NCBI GenBank assembly: GCA_965231865.1
Contig: CBDDOJ010000002.1
Span: forward strand, 434,001-498,000
DNA length: 64,000 nt
DNA from: WTGA01 sp965231865
GTDB taxonomy: Bacteria > Pseudomonadota > Gammaproteobacteria > Arenicellales > Poriferihabitantaceae
Direction: 5' to 3'
In this document: positions 62,417-64,000 of the stretch, piece by piece
How positions within the stretch are numbered: the first letter of the stretch is position 1
How the letters are laid out: each line of letters starts with the position of its first letter
Made by a program: the position numbers and the translations under genes
Notes under the pieces: generated by a model
What the model saw: the letters and a program-made list of their open reading frames with translations, nothing else
What the model was told of the DNA's origin: nothing
Databases searched by the model: none

Positions 62417-63082
62417 ATGGCGCGACGCAAGATACCTCCGATGCGGCGGCATAAAACGCAAAGAGAACCAAAAAGACGATTCATCCTTTTTTGCGAAGGC
62501 CGGAACACAGAACCGGCATATTTTTCTGCGCTTAAACGAGTTTGGACTGGGGCATTGATTTCTGTTGAATCCAAGCCGGGAGTTGGAGTTCCCATGACTA
62601 TAGCAAGGGAGGCTGTAAAATTTGCAAAATCCGAGGGATTGACCAAATCCAGTCGGCGCAAAAAGTCTTCATTCGAAAGAAAGGATGAGGTGTGGGCAGT
62701 TTTTGACCGGGATACTCACCCAAATTTCGACGCAGCAGTAAAGTTTTGTCTGGACAATAGTGTCGGGGTAGCACGTTCTAACCCATGCTTTGAACTCTGG
62801 CTGATTTTACATGAAAGAGATTGCGACAGACCCGACAGTAGCGACGCTATACAAAGAACGTTGAAGGAACTGAGACCAGAATATGACAGACATATAGGAA
62901 AGATACCAGATTGCGACGAAATGGTTATCCGGGTTGAGTCTGCAGAAAGACGTGGAAATGTCTTGGTTGATCGTCGTAGAGAAGAAGGTAATCCGTATGG
63001 CAATCCTTCGACAACTGTAGGTATGCTGACTAAAGCAATACGGTTAGCAAACGAATTGTCACGTAGGAAGTTGTCCGAGTAA
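62417..63082 (+). CDS. rloB: RloB/AbiLii-like TOPRIM-type protein
   Basis: A 221-residue protein of the RloB family, probable effector of the defence pair. A TOPRIM-like metal site is suggested by E27 in FILFCEGRNTEPAYF and D97-x-D99 in VWAVFDRDTH. Further conserved parts are SNPCFELWLILH and NPSTTVGMLTKAI. ATG 62417 follows the rloA stop with no gap. A nuclease role is proposed by analogy to OLD-type TOPRIM proteins and is not proven. Confidence 0.8.
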   Translation: MARRKIPPMRRHKTQREPKRRFILFCEGRNTEPAYFSALKRVWTGALISVESKPGVGVPMTIAREAVKFAKSEGLTKSSRRKKSSFERKDEVWAVFDRDTHPNFDAAVKFCLDNSVGVARSNPCFELWLILHERDCDRPDSSDAIQRTLKELRPEYDRHIGKIPDCDEMVIRVESAERRGNVLVDRRREEGNPYGNPSTTVGMLTKAIRLANELSRRKLSE

Positions 63083-63194
63083 GAGGGGGTGTCGCCACGC
63101 CACGCGCCTGTGGTCGGCACCGTCGCGGCACATCCTGTGATACAACCCTTTTTGCCTCGAATCCGTGTCACGTCACACGCACACCCCAAGGTGG

Positions 63195-63225
63195 AACTGC
63201 CCGCTCTAGTGGGCAGTTTGTTTTT
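63195..63225 (+). terminator. Rho-independent terminator downstream of rloB
   Basis: An 8-bp stem, aactgccc with gggcagtt, an 8-nt loop, then tgttttt. It ends 143 bp after the rloB stop and most likely terminates the rloAB transcript. Confidence 0.75.
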
Positions 63226-63289
63226 GAGCTCCGCGCTGCGCTGCACTTTGTCCCGTGGCGCCGGAACAGGTCACTGCGGCACATAAGTA

Positions 63290-64000
63290 TTACAGATCGT
63301 CATGTTCTGGGTCCCACTCGGGCGTCATGGCATGGATCGCTTCCTTGGCACCAAAAATCCCATTGTCCCCATTTCCATAGATGGGATAACCGCTACGCAA
63401 CCTGCAAACGTTGAGATAAGCGTACGGATACAGGGTTTCTGGCCAATTAGCGCCTTTACGGATATAGACTCCATAGCGAAGCCCGTCGGTGACGATGAGC
63501 CTTTTGCAGTTCCCGTAGTCTTTGGCATAGTTCTTCGCTTGCTCAAACGCGCCCAAACAGGCTTGGTGCAGGGCCTTCGCCTCCACGACGAGGGTCAGAT
63601 TCTCCTTGTTATCTCTCGGCAGGCGAGAAAACAGGGCTACATCGATCCGGTTGTGTTCGATTGCAATCTTTTGCGGGGTCCAACCAAGAACCTTGAGAAG
63701 GGGTACGACGAGGTGACACACGATTTCGTGCTCGGAAGCCCCCCGCGTCCGGTACCAATTGGCCAATTGTACGAAGGAACCCTTCGGGTCGAGCAGTTCC
63801 CGGATTGGGTCGCCTGGCAGGCCCTTTTCGAATAGATAGATTGCGAGTTCGTCCTTCGCGAGTTCGAACGAACTGCCGTTATTATCCCGAAAATCCAGCG
63901 GTTCCATATCCCTCCAGTTTCCGTCGTCGTCGATTCCTCTCAGCGTCTCGCGAATCCAGGCCAGTGCCGGTTCTTTGTACAGTCTTGCATTCGTATGACG
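63290..64000 (-). CDS. HsdR-N-type nuclease domain protein, 5' end outside window
   Basis: The visible 236 codons are open to the window edge (LYKEPALAWIRETLRG...). They hold a HSDR_N_2-like PD-(D/E)xK nuclease domain: IEHNRIDVALFS supplies the D, and LTLVVEAKAL the E-x-K. The next segment, FEQAKNYAKDYGNCKRLIVTDGLRYGVYI, is typical. The frame continues upstream of ATG 63907 without a stop, so that ATG is probably not the start and the protein is longer. It could be the end of a restriction-type protein. It is convergent with rloAB. Confidence 0.7.
   Translation of the reverse strand, partial: RHTNARLYKEPALAWIRETLRGIDDDGNWRDMEPLDFRDNNGSSFELAKDELAIYLFEKGLPGDPIRELLDPKGSFVQLANWYRTRGASEHEIVCHLVVPLLKVLGWTPQKIAIEHNRIDVALFSRLPRDNKENLTLVVEAKALHQACLGAFEQAKNYAKDYGNCKRLIVTDGLRYGVYIRKGANWPETLYPYAYLNVCRLRSGYPIYGNGDNGIFGAKEAIHAMTPEWDPEHDDL

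Overview
The window comes from a chromosome of a free-living gammaproteobacterium, probably marine. Three gammaproteobacterial gene orders support this: mrcA / aroK-aroB / gltB-gltD-hemE; kdsD-lptC-lptA-lptB / hpf-ptsN-rapZ-ptsO; and purM-purN with hda nearby. A TRAP transporter next to an HpsN-type dehydrogenase suggests use of dihydroxypropanesulfonate, a sulfonate made by marine algae. No rRNA, tRNA or CRISPR array was seen.

Layout. 1-11.8 kb: penicillin-binding protein 1A (cut by the window edge), shikimate genes aroKB, glutamate synthase gltBD, hemE and a DUF1244 gene. The pilMNOPQ block usually found between mrcA and aroK is absent. 12.2-21.6 kb: a minus-strand five-gene operon with 2-3 nt gaps. 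It encodes a DrmA-like helicase, a DrmB-like DUF1998 protein, a small UvrD-type helicase, an unrecognised 538-aa protein and a NERD-nuclease/helicase fusion. This is a DISARM-like defence core with no methylase or DrmC, preceded by a 36-bp palindrome overlapping a TATAAT box. 22.3-26.1 kb: a K+ channel, decayed NYN and transposase fragments, a thioredoxin-like ferredoxin and a ferredoxin reductase.

26.2-33.7 kb: LPS export and PTS-Ntr genes (kdsD, lptCAB, hpf, ptsN, rapZ, ptsO, ptsI). kdsC is absent and rpoN is reduced to an N-terminal relic at its expected place. 34-36.6 kb: dienelactone hydrolase and an NCS2 permease with an extra cytoplasmic domain. 37-46.4 kb: a probable DHPS catabolic operon (TRAP transporter, hpsN, SDR, MDR), a GMC oxidoreductase and a divergent IclR regulator. 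46.5-54.6 kb: a YadGH exporter, DUF3108-purN-purM, a CDP-alcohol phosphatidyltransferase with hda, wrbA and argF. 54.8-59.4 kb: argG followed by two arsenosugar-type glycosyltransferases, an LpxL-like acyltransferase and a GT9 heptosyltransferase-like gene. 59.4-60.9 kb: a GcvA-type regulator, a 28-aa membrane peptide and a DUF1127 protein.

60.9-64 kb: a second, more AT-rich defence segment. Three hairpins in a row precede an RloA/RloB (AbiL-like) pair, followed by a protein with an HsdR-N-type nuclease domain that runs off the window. Loss of rpoN and of the type IV pilus assembly genes from their usual places fits a lineage that has given up sigma-54-dependent surface motility.
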